Below are positions 1 through 5,416 of a stretch of DNA of 5,821 nucleotides, piece after piece (position 1 is the stretch's first letter; every line of letters begins with the position of its first letter). Source of the DNA: Ruminococcaceae bacterium UBA4958. GTDB lineage: Bacteria > Bacillota > Clostridia > Oscillospirales > Acutalibacteraceae. A model generated the notes under the pieces. It saw only the letters and a list, made by a program, of their open reading frames with translations. It did not search any database and had not been told where the DNA came from. The stretch covers positions 9,205 to 15,025 of the forward strand of contig DHAI01000058.1 in the NCBI GenBank assembly GCA_002397355.1, given 5' to 3'. Both the position numbers and the translations under genes were made by a program.

Positions 1-801
1 GACGTCACCTTTATCGGCGCGCCGATGGTGCACTGGCCCGAGGTCATGGTGACCTACGACCTGACGGACGGGATCCTTTTCTCCGCGGACGCGTTCGGCA
101 CGTTCCGCGCGCTGGACGGGAAGCTGTTTGCGGACGAGGTGGATTTCGGGCGCGACTGGATGGACGAGGCCCGCCGCTATTACACGAATATCGTGGGAAA
201 GTACGGCGCGCAGGTGCAGACGCTGCTGAAAAAACTCGCTTCGCTGGACGTCAGGATGATCTGCCCGCTGCACGGCCCCGTGTGGAGGAAGAACCTGGGC
301 GTGTTCCTGGAAAAGTACGGGAAATGGAGCCGCTACGAGCCGGAGGAAAAGGGCGTCGTGATCGTTTACGCCTCCATGTACGGCAACACGGAGTCCGCCG
401 CGCAGATCCTCGCGGCGAAGCTCGCGGAGCGCGGCGTGACCAACACGCGCGTGTACGACGTTTCCGGCACGCACGTCTCCTACCTGATCGCCGACGTGTT
501 CCGGTACAGCCACCTCGTGCTGGCCAGCGTGACCTACAACCTCGGGATCTTTCCGCCCATGCTCGCCTTCGTCGAGGACATGAAGGCCCTCAACGTGCAG
601 AACCGCACCTGCGCCGTGATGGAGAACGGCTCGTGGGCCTGCCGTTCCGGCGCGCTGATCCGCGGGGCGCTCGGCGGCATGAAAAACATGCGCGTGCTGG
701 AGCAGGGCGTTTCGCTGACCTCCGCCGTGCACCCCGGGGATATGAAGTCCATAGACGCGCTGGCCGACGCGCTGGCGGGCGACGTAAAAGCGCCGGGATG
801 A
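1..801 (+). CDS. Class A flavodiiron protein (FprA/ROO family), 3' part
   Basis: The reading frame is open from base 1, so the gene starts upstream; 266 C-terminal residues are present. Flavodiiron proteins are cytoplasmic enzymes that reduce O2 to water and/or NO to N2O in anaerobes, using a beta-lactamase-fold diiron domain followed by an FMN-binding flavodoxin domain. The visible part has the end of the diiron domain: ligand H11 in VHWPE, D30 in SADAFG and H91 in CPLHGP. The gaps of 19 and 61 residues equal those of H146, D165 and H226 in Desulfovibrio gigas ROO, as I recall that structure. The flavodoxin domain begins near residue 119 with the FMN phosphate loop ASMYGNT (124-130) and runs to the end. 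No rubredoxin or flavin reductase domain is fused at the C terminus, so electrons must come from a separate donor. By alignment about 135 residues are missing, which would give about 400 in total, the usual class A length. The O2 versus NO preference cannot be read from this part. An FAD oxidoreductase gene follows 53 bases downstream. Confidence 0.93.
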   Translation, partial: DVTFIGAPMVHWPEVMVTYDLTDGILFSADAFGTFRALDGKLFADEVDFGRDWMDEARRYYTNIVGKYGAQVQTLLKKLASLDVRMICPLHGPVWRKNLGVFLEKYGKWSRYEPEEKGVVIVYASMYGNTESAAQILAAKLAERGVTNTRVYDVSGTHVSYLIADVFRYSHLVLASVTYNLGIFPPMLAFVEDMKALNVQNRTCAVMENGSWACRSGALIRGALGGMKNMRVLEQGVSLTSAVHPGDMKSIDALADALAGDVKAPG

Positions 802-854
802 CGCGGGCCGCGCGCCCCCGCTGCGGGAACGGAAATTTGGAAGGGGAGGTTTTT

Positions 855-2393
855 ATGAATCCGTTTGCAAATCTCTTTTACCACAGGCCTTTCACGGGAG
901 AAAGGCAGAGCCGGACGGTCAGGGCGGATCTGTGCGTCTACGGCGGCACCTCCGCCGGGGTGGCGGCGGCCGTGCAGGCCGCGAAGTCCGGCCTGCGCGC
1001 CGTGATCGCGAACCCGGGGACGCACCTCGGCGGGATGACCTCGGGCGGCCTCGGCGCGACCGACATCGGCAACAAGGCCGCCATCGGCGGCCTTTCCCGG
1101 CAGTTTTATCAGCACATGCTGGAATATTACGCCGGCCGGAATCAGGCGCAGTGGACCTTCGAGCCGCACGTCGCCGAGTCGCTCTTCACGCAGTGGACGG
1201 AGACATGGAAGGTCCAGGTGTTTCCCGAATCCTTTCTCAGCAAGGCGGAGACGTCGGGCGGGAAAATAACGCGCCTCGTCATGGAGAACGGTCTGCGCTT
1301 CGAGGCGCCCGTTTTTATCGACGCGACCTACGAAGGGGATCTGATGGCCGCCGCCGGCGTGTCGTACCGCGTGGGCCGGGAAGCGAACTCCCTCTACCGC
1401 GAAACGCTGGACGGCGTGTATTTCGGCCATCCCGACCACAGCTTTGAAACGTGGGTGGACCCGTTCCGCGTCGAAGGGAAACCGGACAGCGGCCTGGTCT
1501 GGGGCGTTTCCGAAGAGGAGCCCGGTTTCCAGGGGCAGGGGGACGGCCGCGTGCAGGCGTACAATTTCCGCATCTGCCTGTCGAAAGATCCCGACCGTCT
1601 GCCTTTCCCCGAGCCGCCCGCCTACGACCCGGGCAAATACGAGCTGCTCGCCCGCTATATCCGCAGCGGCGTCTGGGACGCGATGGGCCTGAACACCCCG
1701 CTGCCCAACGGGAAAACGGACCTCAACAACCACGGGGCCGTCTCCACCGATATGATCGGCTTCAGCCGCGGCTGGCCGGACGGCGATTACGAGACGCGCG
1801 AGCGCATCTTCCAGGAGCATTTTAACTATGACCTCGGTATGCTCTACTTCCTGGCGAACGACCGGCGCGTGCCGGAGGAAATCCGCGCGCAGGCGGGCGG
1901 ATGGGGCCTGCCGCGCGACGAATTCACCCGGACCGGCGGCTGGCCGCACCAGCTCTATATCCGGGAAGCGCGCCGCATGGTCTCGGATTACGTCGTCACC
2001 GAAAGCGACTGCCGCCACCTGCGCGCCGCGAAGGACCCCGTCGCCCTCGCGGCCTATACGATGGACTCGCACCACTGCAGGCGCGTTGTGCTCGACGGCC
2101 GGTGCGTGAACGAGGGCAACGTCGAGGTCCGGCCCACGTCGCCTTACGGGATTTCCTACCGCTCCATCGTCCCCGCGCGCGGTGAATGCGGCAACCTGCT
2201 GGTGCCGGTCTGCCTTTCCGCTTCGCATATCGCCTACGGCTCCATCCGGATGGAGCCGGTGTTCATGGTGCTGGGCCAGTCCGCCGCCACGGCGGCGGCG
2301 CTCGCCCTGGAGGGCGGATGCGCCGTGCAGGACGTGGATTACGGCCTGCTGCGGAAAAAGCTGTTGGCGGACGGCCAGATCCTGGAGTGGTAG
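855..2393 (+). CDS. FAD-dependent oxidoreductase (FAD_oxidored family)
   Basis: A 512-residue flavoprotein of the FAD_oxidored (PF12831-like) family. Members have a Rossmann FAD domain; substrates are mostly unknown, and homologues are often loosely named as carbohydrate-related or xanthan-lyase-like. The dinucleotide-binding turn is YGGTSAGVAA (residues 29-38), followed by HLGGMTSGGLGATDIG (57-72), the IDATYEGD segment (155-162) that closes the FAD site, RPTSPYG (426-432) and the C-terminal signature LSASHIAYGSIRMEP (454-468) with GQSAATAA (474-481). There is no signal peptide or membrane segment, so it should be cytoplasmic. The ATG at 855 is chosen because GGAGG at 845-849 lies five bases upstream and the FAD domain begins about 24 residues later. 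The frame is open further upstream but overlaps the flavodiiron gene and resembles nothing. The residue after the second beta strand, usually acidic in such folds, appears as N53 here. No promoter or terminator was found in the 53-base gap, so co-transcription with the flavodiiron gene is likely. Family assignment is firm; the reaction is unknown. Confidence 0.88.
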   Translation: MNPFANLFYHRPFTGERQSRTVRADLCVYGGTSAGVAAAVQAAKSGLRAVIANPGTHLGGMTSGGLGATDIGNKAAIGGLSRQFYQHMLEYYAGRNQAQWTFEPHVAESLFTQWTETWKVQVFPESFLSKAETSGGKITRLVMENGLRFEAPVFIDATYEGDLMAAAGVSYRVGREANSLYRETLDGVYFGHPDHSFETWVDPFRVEGKPDSGLVWGVSEEEPGFQGQGDGRVQAYNFRICLSKDPDRLPFPEPPAYDPGKYELLARYIRSGVWDAMGLNTPLPNGKTDLNNHGAVSTDMIGFSRGWPDGDYETRERIFQEHFNYDLGMLYFLANDRRVPEEIRAQAGGWGLPRDEFTRTGGWPHQLYIREARRMVSDYVVTESDCRHLRAAKDPVALAAYTMDSHHCRRVVLDGRCVNEGNVEVRPTSPYGISYRSIVPARGECGNLLVPVCLSASHIAYGSIRMEPVFMVLGQSAATAAALALEGGCAVQDVDYGLLRKKLLADGQILEW

Positions 2394-2405
2394 CGCGGCG
2401 CGCTC

Positions 2406-2430
2406 CGGAAAGGGCTTACCTTTTCCGTTT
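2406..2430. terminator. Weak hairpin between convergent genes
   Basis: CGGAAAGG (2406-2413) can pair with CCTTTTCCG (2419-2427) around the loop GCTTA, with one bulged T. Only three T residues follow on the + strand. It lies 12 bases after the stop of the FAD oxidoreductase and overlaps the last codons and stop of the convergent DUF1848 gene. It is the only candidate for stopping either transcript here, but its stem is short and its U tract is poor. Confidence 0.3.
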
Positions 2431-3318
2431 GCCGACCTTGTCGCCGGGACGGAGGCTGCCGCAGAGAAGCGGGGACGCCGCGTCGTACCGCAGCCTGTTT
2501 TTCTGCAGCGCGGCCCGGCTGCGGCACGCGTAGCAGTATTTGCAGCCGTGCAGGCAGGTGTCGTAGGAGCCGATGTCCGCGCTGGGGACGCAGCCGCACG
2601 CCGGGCGCTGGTTCCGGTCCTTTGCGGCGCGCACGGGCTTTCCGGTGATCCTTGCGATCAGGCCGCCGTCGATGCACCTCGCGTGCCCGATGCCCAGCCC
2701 GCTCAGGTCGATTTCCTCGCAGCAGGTGTCCATGCTCATGCCGCAGCGGGAAGCGATCCGCGAAAGCTCCCGCGCGGTATCCCGCTGCCGTGCCCGGTCC
2801 GCTTCCCGCACGCCGAGGGAAGCCATGTCGTTTTTGATCGAGGGGTAAAGGTCCAGAAAGCTGATCGTGCATTTCTCCGTATAGCCCTTCAGCCGTTCCG
2901 CCAACTTTTCAAAGTTCTCCGCATGGTACGCAGGCGTATAGTTCCGGCTGAAAAGGATGGGATCGTATCTCCAGACCACCTTTTCCGGGCCGATGCTTGC
3001 GGAAAGGCGCCGGAAAGTGTCCACGATCCGGCCGTCTTTGGGCGGGACGTTTTCCTCGACGTCCCGCCCGTACGGGTTCAGCGTGAACTGGAAATAATAG
3101 TGGTAGCCGGCAAGCTCGCCGAGCCGGCCGAGCATCGGCCCCGGGTCCTTCGTCCAGAACACGATGCAGTCCACCGCTTCGGGGGACAGGTCGATCCGGC
3201 TGACCTGATGGAAGTTCATCGGGTTGCGGACGAGGGCGTACCCTTCCCGGAGGCGGCGGAAGAACCAGTCCGAATAATATGCGGGAATGTCGGTCCTCCG
3301 GCTTGCGCTGATGATCAT
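2416..3318 (-). CDS. DUF1848 family protein with C-terminal radical-SAM-like cysteine cluster
   Basis: A 300-residue protein that matches the DUF1848 (PF08902) pattern along its whole length: IISASRRTDIPA at the N terminus (2-13), VRNPMN (30-35), FWTKDP (54-59), a central WRYDPI, a TCCEEIDLS segment, and a cysteine-rich C-terminal part. The cysteines at 241 and 243 (CGC) are followed by C255, C259 and C262 in TCLHGCKYCYA, a CX3CX2C motif with an aromatic residue before the last cysteine, as in radical SAM enzymes. The family is described as uncharacterised, with a cluster like the N-terminal one of radical SAM proteins but placed at the C terminus. A 4Fe-4S cluster is therefore likely and the reaction is unknown. 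The ATG at 3318 is chosen because GAGGG (3328-3332) lies nine bases upstream and family members start at MIIS. A TTG at 3360 would add 14 residues but has no ribosome binding site. The protein ends in the basic tail GKRKR. It is convergent with the FAD oxidoreductase, 22 bases apart. Confidence 0.9.
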   Translation of the reverse strand: MIISASRRTDIPAYYSDWFFRRLREGYALVRNPMNFHQVSRIDLSPEAVDCIVFWTKDPGPMLGRLGELAGYHYYFQFTLNPYGRDVEENVPPKDGRIVDTFRRLSASIGPEKVVWRYDPILFSRNYTPAYHAENFEKLAERLKGYTEKCTISFLDLYPSIKNDMASLGVREADRARQRDTARELSRIASRCGMSMDTCCEEIDLSGLGIGHARCIDGGLIARITGKPVRAAKDRNQRPACGCVPSADIGSYDTCLHGCKYCYACRSRAALQKNRLRYDAASPLLCGSLRPGDKVGKRKR

Positions 3319-3360
3319 CGATCCGATCCCTCTTTCCAAAATCCCGCCGGGATATGTCAA

Positions 3361-3422
3361 AAATAAAAAATACGGGTGAAAGGATAGAGCCGCAGAGGCT
3401 CGGCTCCTTCCGCCCGTTTTTT
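3361..3422 (-). terminator. Intrinsic terminator, symmetric A/T flanks
   Basis: An imperfect hairpin has ACGGG (3372-3376) pairing with CCCGT (3413-3417) at the base and GAGCCG (3387-3392) pairing with CGGCTC (3401-3406) near the loop, with partial pairing between. An A-rich run (3361-3370) lies on one side and TTTTTT (3417-3422) on the other, so it could work on either strand. On the minus strand it gives a stem followed by a T-rich run, fitting termination of the flavin-protein transcript from 3471-3872 before the DUF1848 gene. It means the two minus-strand genes are probably separate transcription units, or coupled only by read-through. Confidence 0.75.
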
Positions 3423-3430
3423 ATTGCCCG

Positions 3431-3458
3431 CGGCGGGCCGGCCCGTTCCCGGCCGCCG
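3431..3458. repeat. GC-rich inverted repeat (strong hairpin)
   Basis: CGGCGGGCCGG (3431-3441) pairs with CCGGCCGCCG (3449-3458), leaving one bulged G and a seven-base loop. It lies 12 bases beyond the stop codon of the minus-strand flavin protein and just before the A/T-flanked terminator. It has no T run of its own, so it is more likely an mRNA 3'-end stabiliser or pause hairpin than a terminator. Its function is inferred only. Confidence 0.45.
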
Positions 3459-3470
3459 TAAGCCCGGCGA

Positions 3471-3872
3471 TCAGAATTTAAAGACCTCCGGCGCGCCGGA
3501 CTGGGAATTAATCGCCGCGGACGCGTCCTTCAAATAGAAGACCGCCGTGTTCCCGTCGTCCGCCCGATACATCGCCTGGAGCGACGGGTATGCGTCCAGC
3601 ATGCTCTGCCTGGCGGCGACGCGGTCGTCCTCCACCGCCGTCGCCTCGACGCGGATCCACTGGTCGCCCGCCATGCCGCACAGCTCCACCTTCGGGTTCG
3701 CCTTCATCTGCCTGTAGACGTTCTTTGCCTTGCCGGTCTGAAGGTACAGCCTGCCCTCGAAAACATGGGCCGTCCCGAACGGCCTGACTCTGGGCTGGCC
3801 GCCGTCTTCGGTCGCCAGGAAATACGCGCTGCATTTCTTGAGAAATTCACAGACCCTTTGCACATCCTGCAT
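3471..3872 (-). CDS. Pyridoxamine 5'-phosphate oxidase-fold flavin-binding protein (COG5015-like)
   Basis: A complete 133-residue protein of the FMN-binding split-barrel (PNPOx-like) group. Recognisable segments are FLKKCSAYFLATEDG (10-24), QPRVRPFGTAHVFEG (26-40), LYLQTGKAKNVYRQM (42-56), the ANPKVEL strand, a WIRVEATA strand and the late DAYPSLQAMY and VFYLKDA motifs typical of this small clostridial family. Such proteins bind FMN or F420-like flavins as dimers and may reduce small substrates; some relatives are linked to nitroimidazole resistance (Nim), but no specific role can be assigned here. True pyridoxamine oxidases are longer, so a vitamin B6 role is unlikely. The ATG at 3872 has a good ribosome binding site, GGGAGG (3880-3885), seven bases upstream. 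It has its own TATAAT promoter and ends before a hairpin and a terminator, so it is probably monocistronic. Confidence 0.9.
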   Translation of the reverse strand: MQDVQRVCEFLKKCSAYFLATEDGGQPRVRPFGTAHVFEGRLYLQTGKAKNVYRQMKANPKVELCGMAGDQWIRVEATAVEDDRVAARQSMLDAYPSLQAMYRADDGNTAVFYLKDASAAINSQSGAPEVFKF

Positions 3873-3905
3873 GACGATTCCTCCCGTGTGTTCGTAATTT
3901 CCTTT

Positions 3906-3933
3906 ATTATAACACGTCGGGGCGAATGGACAA
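3906..3933 (-). promoter_or_regulatory. Sigma-A type promoter for the flavin protein gene
   Basis: Reading the minus strand, TATAAT (plus positions 3906-3911) is a perfect -10 box. TTGTCC (3928-3933) is a 4/6 match to the -35 consensus with a 16-base spacer. Transcription would start near 3899, giving a leader of about 27 bases that contains the GGGAGG ribosome binding site. The -35 box lies about 26 bases downstream of the end of the neighbouring small gene, so the gap is just large enough for an independent promoter. Confidence 0.7.
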
Positions 3934-3959
3934 GCGGGTGCGCTCCGGCAAAAGGCCCG

Positions 3960-4184
3960 TCAGCCGGGGCGCTTGAGCCTCCTGAACTGATCGTCCGTCT
4001 TTTCTTCGCAGTCTTCCGCCTTGAGCGGGCCGGAGACGTCGCACTGCAGCCTTACCCGGTACGCGACGCAGACGTAGTCCCCGTTCGCACGGCGGAGGCA
4101 CATGCGGCATTTCGGCCCCGGCAATCCGGGGAATCCGCAGTAGATTCCGTCCGGCACGTCGATCGTTACCGTCAATCGGGGCAT
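3960..4184 (-). CDS. Small cysteine-rich protein of unknown function
   Basis: A 74-residue open frame with six cysteines: C16, C26, C29, C39, C48 and C59. C26 and C29 form a CXXC pair within GPKCRMC. The start, MPRLTVTIDVPDGIYC, has the alternating pattern of a beta strand leading into a DG turn; the end is charged and hydrophilic. There is no signal peptide or membrane segment. I do not recognise the family with certainty; it loosely resembles short clostridial proteins that begin with a similar strand and carry spaced cysteines, so metal binding is a guess. The ATG at 4184 is favoured because GTGGTGA just upstream can pair with the 3' end of 16S rRNA. GTG codons at 4196 or 4193 are alternatives, adding four or three residues. 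A perfect TATAAT lies upstream on the minus strand. The longer + strand frame over the same bases resembles nothing. Confidence 0.62.
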   Translation of the reverse strand: MPRLTVTIDVPDGIYCGFPGLPGPKCRMCLRRANGDYVCVAYRVRLQCDVSGPLKAEDCEEKTDDQFRRLKRPG

Positions 4185-4196
4185 TCGATTCACCAC

Positions 4197-4225
4197 TTTT
4201 CAGTACAATGTACGTTTATTATAAT
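4197..4225 (+). promoter_or_regulatory. Candidate promoter for the metallophosphoesterase
   Basis: TTTTCA (4197-4202, 4/6 to the -35 consensus), a 17-base spacer and a perfect TATAAT (4220-4225) on the + strand. The spacer contains the perfect inverted repeat GTACA-A-TGTAC (4203-4213), a possible operator. It would give a leader of about 140 bases before the ATG at 4375. A weaker alternative -10, TATACT at 4312-4317, has no good -35. Confidence 0.5.
4218..4223 (-). promoter_or_regulatory. Candidate -10 box for the small cysteine-rich gene
   Basis: ATTATAAT (4218-4225) is its own reverse complement, so it also gives a perfect TATAAT on the minus strand at 4218-4223. Transcription would begin near 4211, about 27 bases before the ATG at 4184, a normal distance. 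The -35 is poor: TTTACT (4244-4249) is 20 bases away and TTTTCC (4239-4244) is 15 away. The GTACA-A-TGTAC repeat (4203-4213) would lie at the transcription start. Confidence 0.45.
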
Positions 4226-4374
4226 ACCCTGGAATCCGGGAAAAGTAAAGTGGAAAATCATAGAAAAAAGCGTCCCGTCCGCGTGCGCGGCTCCGAATTC
4301 GCTTTCCTCGGTATACTGCCCGGGCAGGCGAACACAATAGCAGTAAAACATCCGGTTTTGAAGGAAATGAAGAA

Positions 4375-5262
4375 ATGACTGTATTTTCGACTTTTCATCG
4401 GCTGAGCCAGATCTTCAAGACGTCGATGGAGATCCCGTTCGACAGCTCTTCCAGGATCGTCCTGTTCAGCGACTGCCATAAGGGCGACGGAAGCTGGGTG
4501 GACGATTTCAGCCACAACAGGAATTTATATTACTGCGCGCTGAAGTATTATTACGAATACGGTTTTACCTACATCGACCTGGGCGACAGCGAGGAATTGT
4601 GGAAGAACCGGAGCTTTTCGGAAATCTGCGACATCTACGGCGACATTTCCCGGCTGCTTCATAAGTTTTACGCCGAAAAACGTTTCTATATGATTTACGG
4701 AAACCACGACATTGTAAAAAAATACCCCTGCTTTGTCGAGGAGAATCTCGGGAAATATTACGACAGCCGCACGGACCGGTATGAAAGCCTTTTCGAGGGG
4801 ATCGAAGTGCACGAGGGGCTCATCCTGAAAGACACGGAAACGCAGCGGAAGATCTTCCTGGTCCACGGGCACCAGGGGGATCTGGTCAGCGATATTTTCT
4901 GGAAGGTCGGAAGATTTCTCACGCGGTACGTCTGGAGGCGGCTGGAGTTCTTCGGCCTGAAGGACCCCACCAGCGCCGCGAAAAACTATGACAAGAAAAG
5001 AAAAGTGGAACGCAAGATCATCGAATGGGCCTCCGCCAACAGGCAGACCGTGATCGCCGGGCACACCCACCGGCCGACGTGCCCGGGCGAGGGCGAGGTC
5101 CAGTATTTCAACACCGGGAGCTGCGTCCATCCGGACTGCATCACCTGCATCGAGATCGTGAACGCGGAAATCTCGCTTGTCAAATGGAACGTCAAAACGC
5201 GGGAGGACAGGACCGTCTACGTCGACCGCGAGCTGCTGGCCGTTCCGCGGAAGATCCGGTGA
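4375..5262 (+). CDS. Calcineurin-like metallophosphoesterase
   Basis: A complete 295-residue protein with all five blocks of the calcineurin-like phosphoesterase fold, which binds two metal ions and cleaves phosphoesters: SDCHKG with D33 and H35, LGDSEELW with D71, YGNHD with N110, H111 and D112, VHGHQGD with H164 and H166, and GHTHRP with H230 and H232. The order and the HGHQ and GHTHRP motifs recall LpxH-like UDP-diacylglucosamine hydrolases, but a Firmicute without lipid A would not need that reaction, so the substrate is unknown (phospholipid, nucleotide or protein phosphate are all possible). A basic and aromatic stretch at about 176-212 (GRFLTRYVWRR and KKRKVERK) may form a lid or contact membranes. 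There is no signal peptide. The ATG at 4375 follows AGGA (4362-4365) by nine bases. The gene is less GC-rich than its neighbours in its first half. It is divergent from the small cysteine-rich gene, and a strong new promoter begins 11 bases after its stop codon. Confidence 0.9.
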   Translation: MTVFSTFHRLSQIFKTSMEIPFDSSSRIVLFSDCHKGDGSWVDDFSHNRNLYYCALKYYYEYGFTYIDLGDSEELWKNRSFSEICDIYGDISRLLHKFYAEKRFYMIYGNHDIVKKYPCFVEENLGKYYDSRTDRYESLFEGIEVHEGLILKDTETQRKIFLVHGHQGDLVSDIFWKVGRFLTRYVWRRLEFFGLKDPTSAAKNYDKKRKVERKIIEWASANRQTVIAGHTHRPTCPGEGEVQYFNTGSCVHPDCITCIEIVNAEISLVKWNVKTREDRTVYVDRELLAVPRKIR

Positions 5263-5273
5263 TCTCCGCCCGC

Positions 5274-5302
5274 TTGACAGCGTTTTTTCCACGCCTTATA
5301 CT
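5274..5302 (+). promoter_or_regulatory. Near-consensus sigma-A promoter for the aminopeptidase gene
   Basis: Perfect -35 TTGACA (5274-5279), an ideal 17-base spacer (5280-5296) and -10 TATACT (5297-5302, 5/6). Transcription should start near 5308-5310, leaving a leader of about 108 bases before the ATG at 5417. This is the best promoter in the window and suggests strong constitutive expression unless the leader modifies it. Confidence 0.85.
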
Positions 5303-5307
5303 GAAGA

Positions 5308-5385
5308 AGAAAGACGCGCGGGACAGCGCGCCTGCCGCGAGGATCCCCGCACGGCCCCGGCATCTCGGGCGGCGCGGTTCTTTCT
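5308..5385 (+). other. GC-rich foldable 5' leader
   Basis: The transcript probably starts at the 5' edge of this element. AGAAAG (5308-5313) can pair with CTTTCT (5380-5385) and CGCGC (5315-5319) with GCGCG (5372-5376), closing a long stem. CGCGC can instead pair with the nearby GCGCG (5326-5330), and CCGCG (5335-5339) with CGCGG (5373-5377), which would leave the pyrimidine run TTCTTTCT after a GC-rich stem. These folds exclude each other. It matches no riboswitch or T-box that I know, and in GC-rich DNA some pairing is expected by chance. Confidence 0.35.
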
Positions 5386-5416
5386 GATCGGTTACATCGA
5401 TGAAGGAGTGGTTTTC

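Noticed and set aside
803..821. GCGGG/CCCGC hairpin between the flavodiiron and FAD oxidoreductase genes as a terminator.
   Set aside because: No T run follows on the + strand; it is just GC-rich pairing.
282..854. In-frame upstream extension of the FAD oxidoreductase.
   Set aside because: It overlaps the flavodiiron gene in another frame, its translation is Arg-rich and matches nothing, and a strong ribosome binding site precedes the ATG at 855.
534..2228. A 564-codon open frame on the minus strand across the flavodiiron and FAD oxidoreductase genes.
   Set aside because: It lies fully antisense to two confidently recognised genes and has the Arg/Ala/Val-rich composition of a shadow frame in GC-rich DNA. 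It shows no recognisable domain.
3355..3360. TTGACA on the minus strand upstream of the DUF1848 gene as a -35 box.
   Set aside because: No -10 box lies 16-18 bases away (the sequence there is GGAAAG-like), and the start site would fall inside the ribosome binding site.
2182..3366. A 394-codon + strand open frame.
   Set aside because: It is antisense to the DUF1848 gene, which has family motifs along its full length, and it also overlaps the FAD oxidoreductase end.
3942..3970. Eight-base-pair hairpin around the stop codon of the small cysteine-rich gene as a terminator.
   Set aside because: No T run follows on the minus strand, and the stem lies partly in the coding sequence.
3765..4340. A 191-codon + strand open frame across two minus-strand genes and both promoters.
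   Set aside because: It runs through the promoter and ribosome binding site of the flavin protein and the small cysteine-rich gene, and has no recognisable domain.
5270..5288. Hairpin CGCT-TGAC-AGCG followed by TTTTTT as a terminator for the phosphoesterase gene.
   Set aside because: A four-base stem is too short to terminate efficiently, and the same bases form the -35 box and spacer of the next promoter.
4525..5292. A 255-codon minus strand open frame.
   Set aside because: It is antisense to the metallophosphoesterase with its five intact motif blocks; the translation resembles a typical shadow.
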